DNA of 64,000 nt from Bipolaris cookei. Taxonomy: Eukaryota > Ascomycota > Dothideomycetes > Pleosporales > Pleosporaceae. The stretch spans positions 186,001 to 250,000 of the forward strand of contig NRSV01000051.1 in the NCBI GenBank assembly GCA_002286855.1, in the 5' to 3' direction. The notes under the pieces are model-generated. The model ran no database searches, was not told where the DNA came from, and saw only the letters and a list, made by a program, of their open reading frames with translations. Positions 10,657 through 22,939 of this stretch are shown piece by piece. The first letter of the stretch is position 1, and each line of letters opens with the position of its first letter. A program made the position numbers and the translations under genes.

Positions 10657-12989
10657 ATGCTTGGCCTAGCTGCCAAGTTCGACGTTGAGTGATGCGGACG
10701 GATCGACGATGACGACGATTGACGATATACGATCTCAACAAGTCAATGAGCGGCACTGGTCAGTCGTAGTACCAAGCTGGGAAATGATATAGACTATTGC
10801 GTGCAACATTTCTCCCGTGATTGTACCTGCTGTGATGTATTTGTGTGCAATGTAAAGATGGCCCTGAGAGGTGATTTCCTGTTTTTCGATTTGTCGCCGG
10901 CAGCTGGAGCAAAGGTGGGGCTTGCATGGACAGACGGGTACCGGCTCCGCCTCACTCGGACGGGAAGGGTTCGAGTGGAGTGATTGAAGGCGTATCTTAG
11001 CAATTGGACAGAGGGCCATGTACAATTACTACATACGTACGTACTCTGCCTTGATGGTAAAAACAGGGCATGGTGGGGACTTTGGTGGTTGCCTTTTCTG
11101 GAAGGGCAGCAAAACGTCTAGAAGCCTTAGGGATCACGTGACCGAAGCGCTGGCAGGGCGCTTAACCCAAACAGAGGAGAAAGTGGGAAAAGATGCATTC
11201 AGGGGCGCAAATATGGAACAAGCCTATCAAAAATCCAGTATTCTTGTATCGATGCCTGACTCGGCATCTTGATTGTGAGTTGTGAAGTTTGATTACAGCA
11301 AATTTTTCAGACATGACGTGTGAAATGGATTATGAGTTGTTGTCGTTGTTGTCGATGCGTCGTGCTTGTTCTTCAAAGCCACCACGTACCCCACCTTGAT
11401 TGGCTCCACAATTCGTGCAGCCAGGTAACCTTTTCATCCTGGGGTAGAATGCAAAACGGAAAAAAGGATAGAAAAAAGGCTGCAAAGTGATGCAATCAAA
11501 CAGTATGGGTGGCGCAGAGGAAGACAAGGTGTGGGGATACATTTATCGTATAATCACGTGTGGTGCGCCAGGTTGCCACACAGCATGTCCTAGAGTATCC
11601 AACGACGCTGGCATTCGACAAGCAAGAATGGCGCGAGTGATGCCCAACGGCTTCTTGGTGCCAGGGACCTGCAATGGTATCGCTCACCATCTTCGATCTC
11701 CGTGACGATCATGTTCACCCGTCGTGGGGGATTTCAGTCACTGGGCAATGGGTCAAGCAGCTAGCGGCCGTAGGTGGATAGAGGCTAGTCCTTGTCATGG
11801 CAGCGTCCAGCCTCGTTGCGTCAGAGAGGCGGTTGCATACTCGGCCGCAACCCAAGGAATATGCAATTGCAAGCCGACAGCTGCCGCAACGTACCGTAAG
11901 ATGCGTACATACATACATATCGCATATACTACATAGTACGTACAAACATATGTAATACAAGGGCGTGGGATATGACGTCGGCGTCGGAGTCGACATCATG
12001 GCTAAATGCCACAGCGGAAGAGTCTCGCCATTGTCTGCTGACAGCCGGGACAGGGCATGGAGAAACAGCATGAAATATCGGTACACGTGGGAGGATCAGC
12101 CACCAAGGAGCGTCCCGTAAGTGCCCGGATCCGATGGGCGACCGAGAGCTCGCCTCGCACAGGCAGTGCGGTTCCGAACATGGAGGGTGCTGGCGCATCT
12201 GTCGGCCGTGTCGCCGCGGACTGCTTGCTGAGCGAGATTGTTTCCTCTTTGTTTCAACGCCGGGCGAGGGTTGCGGATGCTGCAGACGGCATAGGAAGCG
12301 TCGCGGTTTGGCATGGAGCACTCAATTGCACTCGGCCGGTTGTCATGGCGCGCGTGGGCGTTGGACAAGGTTGGTGGTGAAGGAGGGTCAGCGGACGGCA
12401 GCGATTCGCCGAGGGCGCTGCAGCGGACCCGATGCAGGCAAAGTCAGATGGCCTAGGTGGTCTAGATGGTTGCCAACGGTGCTGACGAGGGCCGACGATT
12501 AGCTGCAAGCGGCCAAGGCCCATTAAGCGTGTGCAGCGCGCTGCGCGCAGGTTGCAGTGCTTTGCAGCCATCTTGGTTGACGCTGATCGACCGCATTGGG
12601 AACGATCAACCGGCCTCGAGGCATCCAGAACCCCGCGAGCACACCACTCCCTCTCACCCACCCCATCCTCCTCATCCCACCCACCCACGCTATGCGCTGC
12701 GCCTCCATTCGTGCTGCTCTCTCACCCACAGGCTGCACTTTGTATTAATCCCTCCTCGGCCCTTGCGCCCACCTTGTGCCAGGTCACCCTTTCGTCAGCT
12801 GTCTCAGTTCGCTGCGCCGCCTGCTTCACTCCAGGCCCCAGTCTCTCGTAGTCTATGTATACGCTTGTCTGCGTTGCATTATAACGCCATTCAAACAAAA
12901 TAAACCATCTGTTAACACCCTCCGCCTTTGCTCCCGAGCATCCATTTGATCGCGTGGCTGTCGACACGTCACATCACACACATCACATT
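10657..12989. other. Intergenic, 2.3 kb
   Basis: No convincing gene. Many overlapping frames of 60-145 codons are present on both strands between 11.0 and 12.9 kb, but none shows motifs or splice-consistent extension. The stretch 12630-12900 is strongly CT-rich on the plus strand and probably forms the core promoter and 5' UTR of the next gene. CACGTG motifs occur near 11134 and 11564. Confidence 0.4.
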
Positions 12990-14448
12990 ATGGCTCCATC
13001 TGGACATTGGCGACAGTATCAGGCCAGTAACAGCACCACTTCAGGTCGCAGTGAACACAGCGATCGTTCGTACGAAACAGCCCCGACAGAATACAGTGGC
13101 CGGAGACCGTCTCTGGCCTACAGCGAAACATGCCATGGCCGCATACAAGGACGCTATCAGGAACACGATTACGCTACGCCTCGATATCAAGTCGAGCCCT
13201 ACCAGCAGTTCCCTCCACGTTCATCAGTCGAAACGTATGCATCAACATCAGAAGAGGATCTCGCCGATGATTTCGACAGCATGCCCAACTACGAAGTTCC
13301 AGTATATCGTCATGAGCCTCTGGGCGGCGATGCCATTCCCACCACACCCCGCGACTTTGGCGAGCTCTTCCCTACCTCAAAACGCATATCAATACGACAT
13401 GACGACTCGACAATTGACGGAAATATGAACCTGAGGGTAGACACACAGGTCGAGGATCGATCACACCGGAAACAGAGCTACACCCTCTTCCATCTCCGCA
13501 TGCAGGATCTTCGCACCCGTCAATTCTCGCTTCGTCGCTACTGCAGAGACTCTGGCCGTGAGGTTTGCCACTCAACACGCAAGTACCAAAAGCCCGCCAC
13601 CGAGATGCGGCCAGTGCTGCAGCGCGCCAGCACAGCCCTCGCTAGCCTTGTCAAATCCGAATCCCGCCCCTCGACATCAGCAGGCCTGAAGCGAGCGGAC
13701 TCGGGATATGACTCAATGCATCACATTACTCGCCGCGACGACGATGACGATGACGACGACGATCTAGTTGAGTCACGCCCCAAAACTGTGGGCTACTCCA
13801 AAGGTCGGGCACTGATTCCGACAAATACCATCAAGCTCGAATTTTCCAACTACGCCCACATTGATGTCAAGAGACGTGGCGCCAAGTCCTACAAGAAATA
13901 TGCGTTTGAGTACTGGGGCAACGACTATTCGTGGAAACGCATCATCAAGAAAGAAGGCCAGCAAGAATCCATTTCCTACTACTTGGTCCGCGACGACAAC
14001 GACAAGGAGCCTCTCGCCCATATCTGTCCTGTGCGCGTGACACCCAGCGAAGCGCATGAGGAGGCCGCGAGGGGTGGCTGGGTGCCCCCGTGCTATATGC
14101 GCATCACCGATGAGCGGATCCTGAATTCCGACTCGGACATATCTGAGTAAGTCACAAACTACGACCCCGCCGCTACGGTAGGCAGCAAGCTAATATTGAC
14201 AAACTAGTGTTGTGGTTGCAACGGGTCTAATGGCACTTGTGGATGACTGCATCAAGCGACATTTCCACTCGAAGCAGACTACGCACATGCATATTCCGCT
14301 GCTGCGTAACTCATCTTTCAAGATGGCCAATTTAGAGTACATTGGACCCAGGCGGTTGATTGATGAAGTCTTTAACCGAAAGCAGCACGACGGTAGCACA
14401 GCCAAAAGACCAACACCACCGGCGGCTGTGCGTCGTGTTGCGACGTGA
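12990..14448 (+). CDS. Conserved fungal protein of unknown function
   Basis: Two exons, 12990-14146 and 14208-14448, giving 465 residues. The first half is low complexity (Ser/Thr/Arg/Tyr-rich), with a nine-residue Asp run near residue 250. The C-terminal part (about residues 270-455) looks folded: NTIKLEFSNYAHIDVKRRG, YAFEYWGNDYSWKR, GGWVPPCYMRIT, then across the intron VVVATGLMALVDDCIKRHF. The GTAAGT donor overlaps an in-frame TAA, so without splicing the protein would stop 80 residues early. I recognise the C-terminal block as a recurrent filamentous-fungal sequence but cannot name a function. Start chosen at the first ATG, in an ATTATGG context. Confidence 0.8.
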
Positions 14449-16311
14449 GGTCTCGGCCTCGTTGATTTGCTTCACATTTGTTCATTGGAGGCCCGTTGCG
14501 TTGGCGCATATCCCTGTAGCCGTAGGGAAGGCGCATCATCTAATGGTACACGTACGACGGAGCTGTCAGAACTGTTCTGTTGAGACACGATCCGATGGAC
14601 AGCGGTCGTTGTCACAGAGCTGGTTGTCGGTTGTCGATTTTCTTTTGTGCTTATTTTTATCTTGTTTGATGTTTGGTATGCGCATGGTCCCTTTGACCAC
14701 AGCATAGATTGCGTCATGAGTTTGCTGCATTTGTTGAGCGTGGGTTTCGCAGGATACCATTCCCGCCAGGGACTTGAGCACGTTGAGACGATTGTCGAGT
14801 TATGTTTTTTTGGTTACGAAGAGCCACTCTATTCCTTGGATCGATACATGTTTTGGATCCACGTTACGATACCACCAGTTTATTTGGAACGAATAATGAA
14901 ACTAGGGCCCGTTGCCCTCTGCTATTTTTGGTCCGATGCCCACCACGTGTGAGACTGTTTTGTCTTCTTTTTTGTGTTGCTGGCGTCTGGATATGCAGGG
15001 CACGCCCCAGGGTCGCAATGAGGCTTTTGCATGCCCGCATGCGCTGAAGAGTAGACTGATAGTACACTGTGATGTTTGCTTACGCGTCGGACTGGAAAGC
15101 CTGCATTGATAGGAAGTGAGGCTTCGGTGCCGGCTGAGCAGTTTTGACAGGCTTGTGGTCGGAATTGTAGCACCTCGCACCAGGTGTCACGGGCAAGGTG
15201 TGAAGCGGATCGCCAAGCACTGCGATGCCACAACGTAAGGCTTCAGATACGTGTTGACTTTTGTTTTCATGATGATTGCACCGGACAGAGGACAAACAGC
15301 CAAGCAGGTACCCGTTTGCCTCTGTTGCCATGTGACAGCTGATTCCGTGGGCACCATGCATGTCATGCCAAGCTAGTAAGTGCGAACCGCTCCGTCTCTC
15401 CACATGCAAGTCGTCGTTAGACGCCGTCCGCCGTTACCAAAGCACCCGCCACCCGCCTCACAATCCCCATCCCATGTCTGCCCGTCGCTGCCCGCTCACT
15501 TTTGACCCAGTTCATATTGTTCATGTTGCTGAAAATCTCTGGCTTATGAAATCATGGCTGCCCTCTATGCCGACGACCGTGACGGGGGTTCTGGCTACTG
15601 CTGCATGGTGAGCTGGCTTCACACTAGTATCATGCCTTGCAGCCATGTGCATACGCAATGGAATCTCTTGGGCTCCAGTTCCAGAACAACCCTCATCAAA
15701 CCCCCCAAACTGACAGCTTTTTGAACGGGCGTACGCTGCATGCAGGCCCCTGCCCCATTCAGGGTACTGCCAACCGCGCTCTCCACGGCCATGGTTGCTC
15801 ACCTGAGCTGTACCCACGCAATCATCAACTCTCCGCATGCAGGATTCGGCTGCGCTTCGCCTTAGCCATGTTCTTGGTTCTCGCATACCCCATCGGCCCG
15901 CTCTAGAGGGCGCTTCTCGACCCAATGGCTTGAGTTTCGTTGAGCGGGTGCAAAAAAGTTCGCTGTGCCCCCGTTGAACCGGCTGGCTCTCGATGGCTCC
16001 TGGCAGTTGTGTGCATCAAAGGTGAGAAGAGAGTATGACTGACGAAGCAACTTGCCGCTCATCTCTGTTACTCACTGCTGCTATTGCCACCACCTGTCGC
16101 TCTGCTACTCATCGAGCCTCTGTCTCCATGTAGGCCGGGTTATAAGTAGCCCTTTTTTGATAACTTCTCCGAGCATCGCTCAGCCCTGGTGTATCAAACT
16201 TTCCTTCCCCCACACTCTGTTCGTCCTCTTGTTCACAAAGCATTGCTTCTCTTCTTGCCTTCTTTCACGTGCCTCTTATCACGCCTGTTCCAACTGATAC
16301 GTCTGCCTACA
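14449..16311. other. Intergenic, 1.9 kb
   Basis: No gene found. T-rich on the plus strand up to about 15.0 kb, then mixed. The 16080-16310 stretch is CT-rich and runs into the next start codon, so it is probably the leader of that gene. Confidence 0.4.
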
Positions 16312-16822
16312 ATGACGAGCCCGGATTCGTGGTCACAACGTCTTCGAGGTTGGTATTCCATTACCCCCACTCAGCCTGTTGCATTGCACACACACACATA
16401 CACACAGTCGCCTGTTAACATGCCCACTCAGAGCATTGCCTGGTCCGCGGTATACCAGAGCCAACTTATACGGATCTTTCGGATCGCCGAGGTACGGCGG
16501 CCCTTCTTACCCACCTTCCCCTGAAAATTTGCAGCACCACCATATTTCTACTTCAGCATCCACTCCCCCAGCTTGTAAGAGAAGTAGCTAATACCTTAGG
16601 TCAGGAGGCCGAACTGCATGGACTACCATGGTCTCTGTCAACGGTACCAATTACCAGGCTCGCTTTTGGTACGATGGCGACTATCTTTCTCAGGCAAAAG
16701 AAGACTGTTCCGAGGTTGCGCTAAGGACTATTACTGGATATGTGAATTCAGCGCAGACGCCGCCGCCAGCAAGTCACTACCGTAGCTTGGGTACACAGAT
16801 GAATCAGAGTATTACTTCATGA
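16312..16822 (+). CDS. Small dsRNA-binding-motif-like protein
   Basis: Three short exons: 16312-16348, 16432-16491 and 16605-16822, giving 104 residues. Each piece is too small to stand out alone. Splicing gives a continuous sequence: WSQRLR, then RGIPEPTYTDLSDRR, then GGRTAW, TTMVSVNGTNYQARFWYDG, and finally QAKEDCSEVALRTI. This alternation (helix, strand with PEPTY, strand with VNG, helix with AKEDxxEVAL) is the pattern of a double-stranded-RNA-binding motif. Similar short fungal proteins exist. Intron 1 has a weak donor (GTTGGT) but a good branch site (GTTAAC) and CTCAG acceptor. The protein is only one domain, with a short Pro-rich tail. RNA binding is inferred, not shown. Confidence 0.65.
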
Positions 16823-19800
16823 ATGGCGGCCATGGTTCTCGCCTAGGCTATGTTTACTCAAATTCATTAAAATTAGCGCAAAAGATAAGTCAAGTTGATG
16901 GGAATCAGGAATTCAAACGCTCGAATCACGATTTTCGTGATCGACAATAGTCACTCCTTTTTTTTGTTGTTATCATTTGAAAGCTGGTGGTTATAGTGGC
17001 CTATCGATGTTGTTAACTTGGTCTTGCTTGGGTTAAGGTAGGGAGGGGGAACGAGATATGGGGTAATGGGGGGAAACCGGGCCAGGAGGTAAACTTCGTA
17101 TTTGAAATGTACTTGCATTCATTTATTTCGCAGTTTGGCTACTTAGTGGCTTTACTATTTCTGCCCTGCATTTTTTGTATCAATATATTCTTTCTAAGCG
17201 TGGTTGAGTGATAAATGCGTGTCTACTTACACGTTGTATTGGGCAGTGATGATCAAAGGATGATATTGTGACGGGAAGAGTCAATCTCACTCAAATCACC
17301 TATCTTTAGCACAGCGCGTGTTGAGAGGCTATCACCACCCATCCAAACCCACCTCACAACCTCGGACGAAGCAAACCCTCAAAAAAATCGCGCCCACCGG
17401 CCCAAGATCTGCGCAGCCGCCCCACGCCCAAAAGCCGAAAGCGGAGGGACCAGATACTTGCCTTTCTTAGCCCAAACAACTACGTCCTCGCCTTCCCAAC
17501 CCTCCAATCAACCCTTTCACGCCCAACCAGACCAGCCAAGCAAGTAACAAAAAGCCAGCCCCACGCGTTTCCTTGTCCCCCCAATCCATCTACGCCACCC
17601 AATCACGCTACGTATGTCCTCGCATTCTGTGATTAACTCAGACTCGACTCGAGTAGTGGGAATGATATGTAATGCATGTCACGTTACACATATGCAGCAA
17701 AGGGTGCATATTAACGCATGGGGGTGGTTGAGATGGGCTTGTAAGCGAGGAAGGGACTTAAGACGGGGGGGGGGAGGGGGGAGGAAGAAGCGCCGAGGAG
17801 TGGTGAGTTTGTTGAAGGCATGATAGGGATGGGGAAATAAGTCACAGTTGGTTTACTACGCGTAAGTGTATCTGATCATACAGCTGCGTGGCTAGGGAGA
17901 GGAGATGGTGTCATTGTGTCTGAGGGTGTTATGGCGTAGGCAGAAAGATGAGCAGGCTGCGGCTTCACTCTCTCTGCTTTCTTACAGCCTTGCGCACACA
18001 GAGAGGCATCGTCAGCCTAGACGGTTCTGGAAGTGTATCTACTAGGATGATTGTGCAGGTCAGAGACGGGGGGATTGTTATCCGAATGTGAGTGATAAGC
18101 AGGGTCGTCATATGATTGATCAGAGTGACACATGAATGGCAGTTTTGGCCCCCCTTGGCTTTGCATTTCAATGGGGCTCGCTGACTCCAATGAGAGCACA
18201 CGCGCTTCAGGGGTGTCGCCGAATGGCTTCATGGTTCCCGAGGAGCTTAGAGGAATTCTCCTCGTGTAGAAGCTCTGGCCCTGCCTCGATACGATGTTGG
18301 CAATTGACGCGCAGATGGAGTAGTGTTACTGTATCATGGATGCATGGGTGGAGAGCAGTGTCACTGTGGCATTGCTAACCGAAGCCTCCAGGCCGGCAAG
18401 CGTAAATCTGAGTCGCATGACTGTAAAGGATTTTACTGAGACTGGGCATACAGAAAATATGAATATTTCCGAAAAAACAAGTGACAATTAGGAAGTGATG
18501 TACCAAGCTAGATGCTATACTCCAGAGACTTCGTGTTCCAGTGGGTACTATATGTAATGCTGTCTCCTTACTCATTCACCCGCTGTCTCCATGCACTAAT
18601 GTAGATCTTCGGGACAATTCGCTCTCCGGGCACAAACCGGACTTCCCTTTTCCTGCTCAGCACCTTTTGAACAGTTTGTATTGACATCGATACCCTTGCC
18701 TTCTGAGGACCAGCTCACTTGCTGGTCTCTGGCAAAGAAGCTGCCAGATTGGCTTACTCGATCTCTCGCCTAAACACAGACGAACGCTTACGTCTCCAAC
18801 AATCTTACTCGCTTGTCACAACCGATCCTGTTCCTCCCATGCAGCACCTATTACCGCCGCGGACTGCATCTTGCAGTGGCTAGACACGGCTGAGGATAGA
18901 TGATATTGCAACACGGATGACTGTCCAGCGCGACGGGCTTGCTTGATGGAGACGCTCTGGAGACTCGGGTGTCACGGAAACGCATTTTTTTCTATCTCGA
19001 CAAGGGCCATTTGCGCTCACTCACAAGTCGACCACACCAAGGGCGACTGTATCCTGTACAGATCAATGCCTCCTGTTAAAGTGGCCTGTATGTTCACTCT
19101 ACGGATGAGATACTCGAACACGCACTGACGACTCCTAGCTTGATTACGATATCAGACCACCGAGACCAGAGTCGCGCTCTATCCCCTCGAACACGTCCCT
19201 TTGTCCCGTCCAAGCACCTTGCAGCTACTACAACGATTACAAATAGCTCACCAACATGTCGGACATAAAAGCGCTATGAAAGCACTATAGAGCTGAGAGG
19301 AGAATGGTGTTGTAGTCATACGTGGCGGCGTACTATGCACTCTACAGAGTCTACCCATCCAACTTGTGGTATTCATGCATAGCGCTAATGTCTGCGCTGG
19401 CTAACCATCTGCATCTAGCTCACGCAAGCTAACGAGTCACACGTTTCTTTTCACCGGTCGCAGGAACGCAGAAGGAGACGGATCGTCTGTTCGCCCTTTT
19501 ACGGTACACTTGGCCTGCAAGTCAGCAACTTCGGGGGTTCGGCTTAACTCATGCAGTGGGCTCACACCATATAGGTCGAGGAACACAGAGCAGTGACGGA
19601 AACTGCAGTTCAATGACAAATGTAAAGTTGGTCGAGATTCATGCCCATTGCTCTTGTGCCATACGACGTACAACACGTTTCCATAAGGGTCCCGCCATTC
19701 GAGGTCACAGCATTGGAGAGAACACGATACACAACGGGGACAGACAGGAATCAAAGGCACCAAAGCACACTTGCAATACAAAGGAGGGCAGCGGGACGGG

Positions 19801-20663
19801 ATTTCCCTCTGATCTACCCCCTTGAGACACTGCCGCTTTATCTGACCGAATGCGGCAGTGAAGTGATTATTGGAAACCACCGGCGATATATTAAGGAAGA
19901 TTGATATGGTCTTGATCCAGAGCAAGCACAGGCATGAATGTATGGCAAAGCAGTGGAGGAAGAACAATAGGCTCCATCTGTCACAGAGTGGCCTACGCTT
20001 GTTTTCTGTAGATTCGGCCAAACGTAAGAGAATAGTCCAACAAGGTTTTGTAACCTGTCAACTTTGAACGGGAAGGACCTTTTTTTCAAGTACGGCTGGC
20101 AGCGCAGAAACTCTAATAAAATTGCCCGGCTTTCAGGTTGCCGGTCCGACCCGTATCGGAGCGTACCTTCCGCTGATCGCGTGGGCACGTGTGCAGCAAC
20201 ATCTGTTTTGGGACAAGGACTCCTTTTCATCAAAACTGAAACTCTTATGCTGTAGAACGGTTATTCGTCATGTGCCGCTGAGACCGCTCAATCAGAACGT
20301 GAGTGACTCGGAAAACTAACGGGAAACGCGGGAAGTGCGGCTGTGACATTGTGTATCTCTCTGCACGAGTGTCCCTGCGGCCGGTGTCACAAACGCACGG
20401 GCGTGAGCGTCGCCGATGGGTCCACTGCACATGGCTCTTGGAGCGCTTACAGGCAAAGTTCCGGCAAGAAGCATGGCATCATTTCGTATTCTGTCTGTTC
20501 CATCTGTTCTATCTCGAAAAAAACAATATGATTGCTCTGCACAACGAAGGCGATTGCTATGTACACCTGTACAGTGTGCTTTGACGACTAGGCTATATGC
20601 GTCTGTCTGCATCCAGCCTCACAGACCTGTGAACAAGAGACTTCGCGAGTCTTGCTAGCCGTG
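16823..20663. other. Gene-poor stretch, 3.8 kb
   Basis: No supported gene. It holds a poly-G-rich patch near 17766-17783, several CT-rich tracts and scattered frames of up to 194 codons (minus, 19437-20021) that lack any motif and are rich in Cys and Arg. It ends at the target-site copy of the LTR that starts at 20664. Confidence 0.4.
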
Positions 20664-21058
20664 TGTTAAGAGTAGGATCTTGAGTGGAAGTAATATAAGA
20701 CTTCTGGTGTCAAGACTCTTGGGTTGGTTTTCGCGGATGAAGTGACAGGGTGGTATGAACAGTGTTTCTGCAAGTAACTCGTATATTGTACTTGTACTCG
20801 TAACTTAAGTTGAACACATCGAGCCCTAAGGGTTCGATGCCTATTACTATATACTTTTGATGCTCGTAACCCTCGGTCAGAGGAGCCCGAGTATTCCTCG
20901 GTGGCTTATGTACGAGGAGTCTGCCAAGACCTTTCCTCGGGCATGCGCCACCGAGGAGGTCACGTGATACGTGCCCCCGCGTTACATATGGCTGGGTCGA
21001 CTGGTCGTCGATGCTTCTTAACTTAACCGCCGTGCCTCCTCCCTTCAGGTTCGTAACA
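20664..21058. mobile_element. Solo LTR with 5-bp target duplication
   Basis: A 395-bp unit that begins TGTTA and ends TAACA, flanked by a perfect direct repeat CCGTG (20659-20663 and 21059-21063). This is the signature of an LTR-retrotransposon insertion later reduced to one LTR. Inside is a perfect 10-bp inverted repeat (CCTCGGTGGC at 20896-20905 and its complement at 20947-20956) and an E-box-like GGTCACGTGAT at 20958-20968. No coding sequence of the element remains here. The superfamily cannot be decided from the LTR alone. Confidence 0.82.
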
Positions 21059-21372
21059 CCGTGTAGGCAATACGACGTTGACAGTTTTCCTAGCTACACT
21101 CGGCAACTCCAGTCATAGAGTTTCAGAGAAACCGCATCGAAATTCCATATTCTATCCTCTATAATGCTCGGATTCAACCCCTAGTTCCTTCCAAACGTCT
21201 TGGAGAGTCGTTTCTATGCGTTCTTTACCCGATCCTGTCCGCCACCAGATCGTTCTCGACCCTCGTAGTCATTGCAAGCGTTACAAGTAACAGAAAGAAT
21301 TCTCTCCTCGACGAGAGGACGAGGTTGGGAGCCAACCAAGTACCCGTCAAAAGGTAACGATCAGCGTGGGTG

Positions 21373-21619
21373 TGTTAGGTCACGTGATTGACATCTTACC
21401 AAGAGAGCAGATGCCAGTGCATCTCGAGATGCTAGGACATTAGGGACATCTGCAGATGCTACAGGCTTGGCTAGAAGACACCGATGTCATGACTAGAAGC
21501 AATGAGGATATAAAGGATGGATAGATTTCGTTATTACTCCCGTTGTGGTCAACTCAATTTGTACTTTCTTACTAGTTACTTTACTTAACAAGACTGTTAC
21601 ATTGTTATTCTATCTAACA
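21373..21619. mobile_element. Second LTR-like unit
   Basis: A 247-bp unit starting TGTTAG and ending CTAACA, the perfect inverted termini expected of an LTR. It contains a TATA-like GATATAAAGG near 21509 followed by a T-rich tract, which would fit the U3/R boundary. It shares GGTCACGTGAT with the LTR at 20664-21058, but the rest is not obviously the same family. No target duplication is visible (GGGTG left, CAGAA right), so it may be one end of a larger deleted element or the product of recombination between copies. Confidence 0.55.
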
Positions 21620-22939
21620 CAGAATTGATTGTCTTTACCTCTAGTTGAATCTACAAATCTTTTCCACTACGAATCGCCAGACAAATCGCACCGCTTACCG
21701 CAGATTACCACCTCGCCCTAACCCGGACCGAGACCAAGGAAGTATAGCCAAACTCCGTGTAATAGTAAGCACGAGATGAAGGAAGCAGATATTATCACAT
21801 GGATACAGTGTTTGTGAACGGGTGCGCGAACAAGGATAGGGGGTCGATGGAAAGAACCTAAGCGGCATCTCAGAGTGAGCCTATGAAGTGGTGATGACTG
21901 GAAGTACACGCTCCGACGTGTTGGGGCGGAGTTCATTTCATGAGCTGTTGCCTAGACTACATGTACGGACATTATTTACCCCCTTGGGCCAAAAATCGAT
22001 GTCTTTCCGTTGGTATTGATCATGGCGATGATACGCTGGAAACCTGGTATTGGAATATGGCTTTACCGTCAACTCATCGTAGTCCATGGACATATCGACG
22101 GTATGCATGAAAATGGGTCGCAGCAACAAGCTCAGTACTACAATCTCTGTAATTGCCTCGTTTACATCATCACCCTCAGAATCCGAAATTTCTCAGAAGC
22201 TCTGAACAAAGTAAGTTTAGAAGTCAACTAGACCCTTGGCCTGTCTCAACACCATTCCAACTCCAACCCCTCTATTCATCGCAAGTTCTCTCCGATATCC
22301 TCTCTTAAAACTTTTGTCTCTGAATACAGAAAATATCCTAATTATTTTCCACACCTACAAACACGAACCACGTTGCATAACACAAACAACATATACATTC
22401 AAAACAAGTTCGCATTCTACTAGCCTTTAAAAGTCGCGCAATGCTGCACAAATCCTTGTCACGACACCGCACTCTTACCGACTCCATATGATATATTTCG
22501 TTAATAATTGCGACAGGAAACACTGGAGTCAAAACTACTACAGGTGATGTTGGGATTGAACTAAGGGTCCGATGTCAACGGCGGGAGGGCGGGAGCTAGG
22601 CACCCGCATCGGCAACCTTAATTGTGCCGCTGCGAAACAAGCGGGGATCCGCAACCCACCTGATGACTGAGGGCTTGGAAATGGTCATGAACGGGAGGGG
22701 TCCCATTATCTGTACAACAGAAGATTAATATTTAAACAATCATCCCCGTGCAATTTGCAAAGAAGAAAACATCCACCCTTCCCTCCCCCCCCCTCCAAAA
22801 AAATCAAAACTCAAGACTCAAAATCTTCTACTACATCCTCTTCATTTCGAAAACAAAGAACAAGAAGAAAACCCCGACAACACAAACTTCTTTCTAAACC
22901 CACGTTCGAAAAAGAAAAAAAAGATAAACACACAAAAAC
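21620..22939. other. Intergenic, 1.3 kb
   Basis: Sequence next to the LTR-like unit, then AC-rich promoter sequence of the following gene. No retroelement protein can be read in any frame. From about 22750 the plus strand is A/C-rich and probably forms the 5' leader of the gene at 22940. Confidence 0.4.

Noticed and set aside
12254..12967. Several 100-145 codon frames on both strands upstream of the unknown protein
   Set aside because: They overlap in many frames, arise from CT-rich DNA and lack motifs; the region fits a promoter and leader.
15521..15925. 134-codon minus-strand frame
   Set aside because: No motif and no consistent start or splice context.
19437..20021. 194-codon minus-strand frame in the gene-poor stretch
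   Set aside because: Rich in Cys and Arg, no domain or repeat pattern, no splice context and no promoter cue; looks like a chance frame.
20835..20850. GGTTCGATGCC as a tRNA B-box
   Set aside because: Sits inside the solo LTR as part of a local palindrome with no A-box or cloverleaf.
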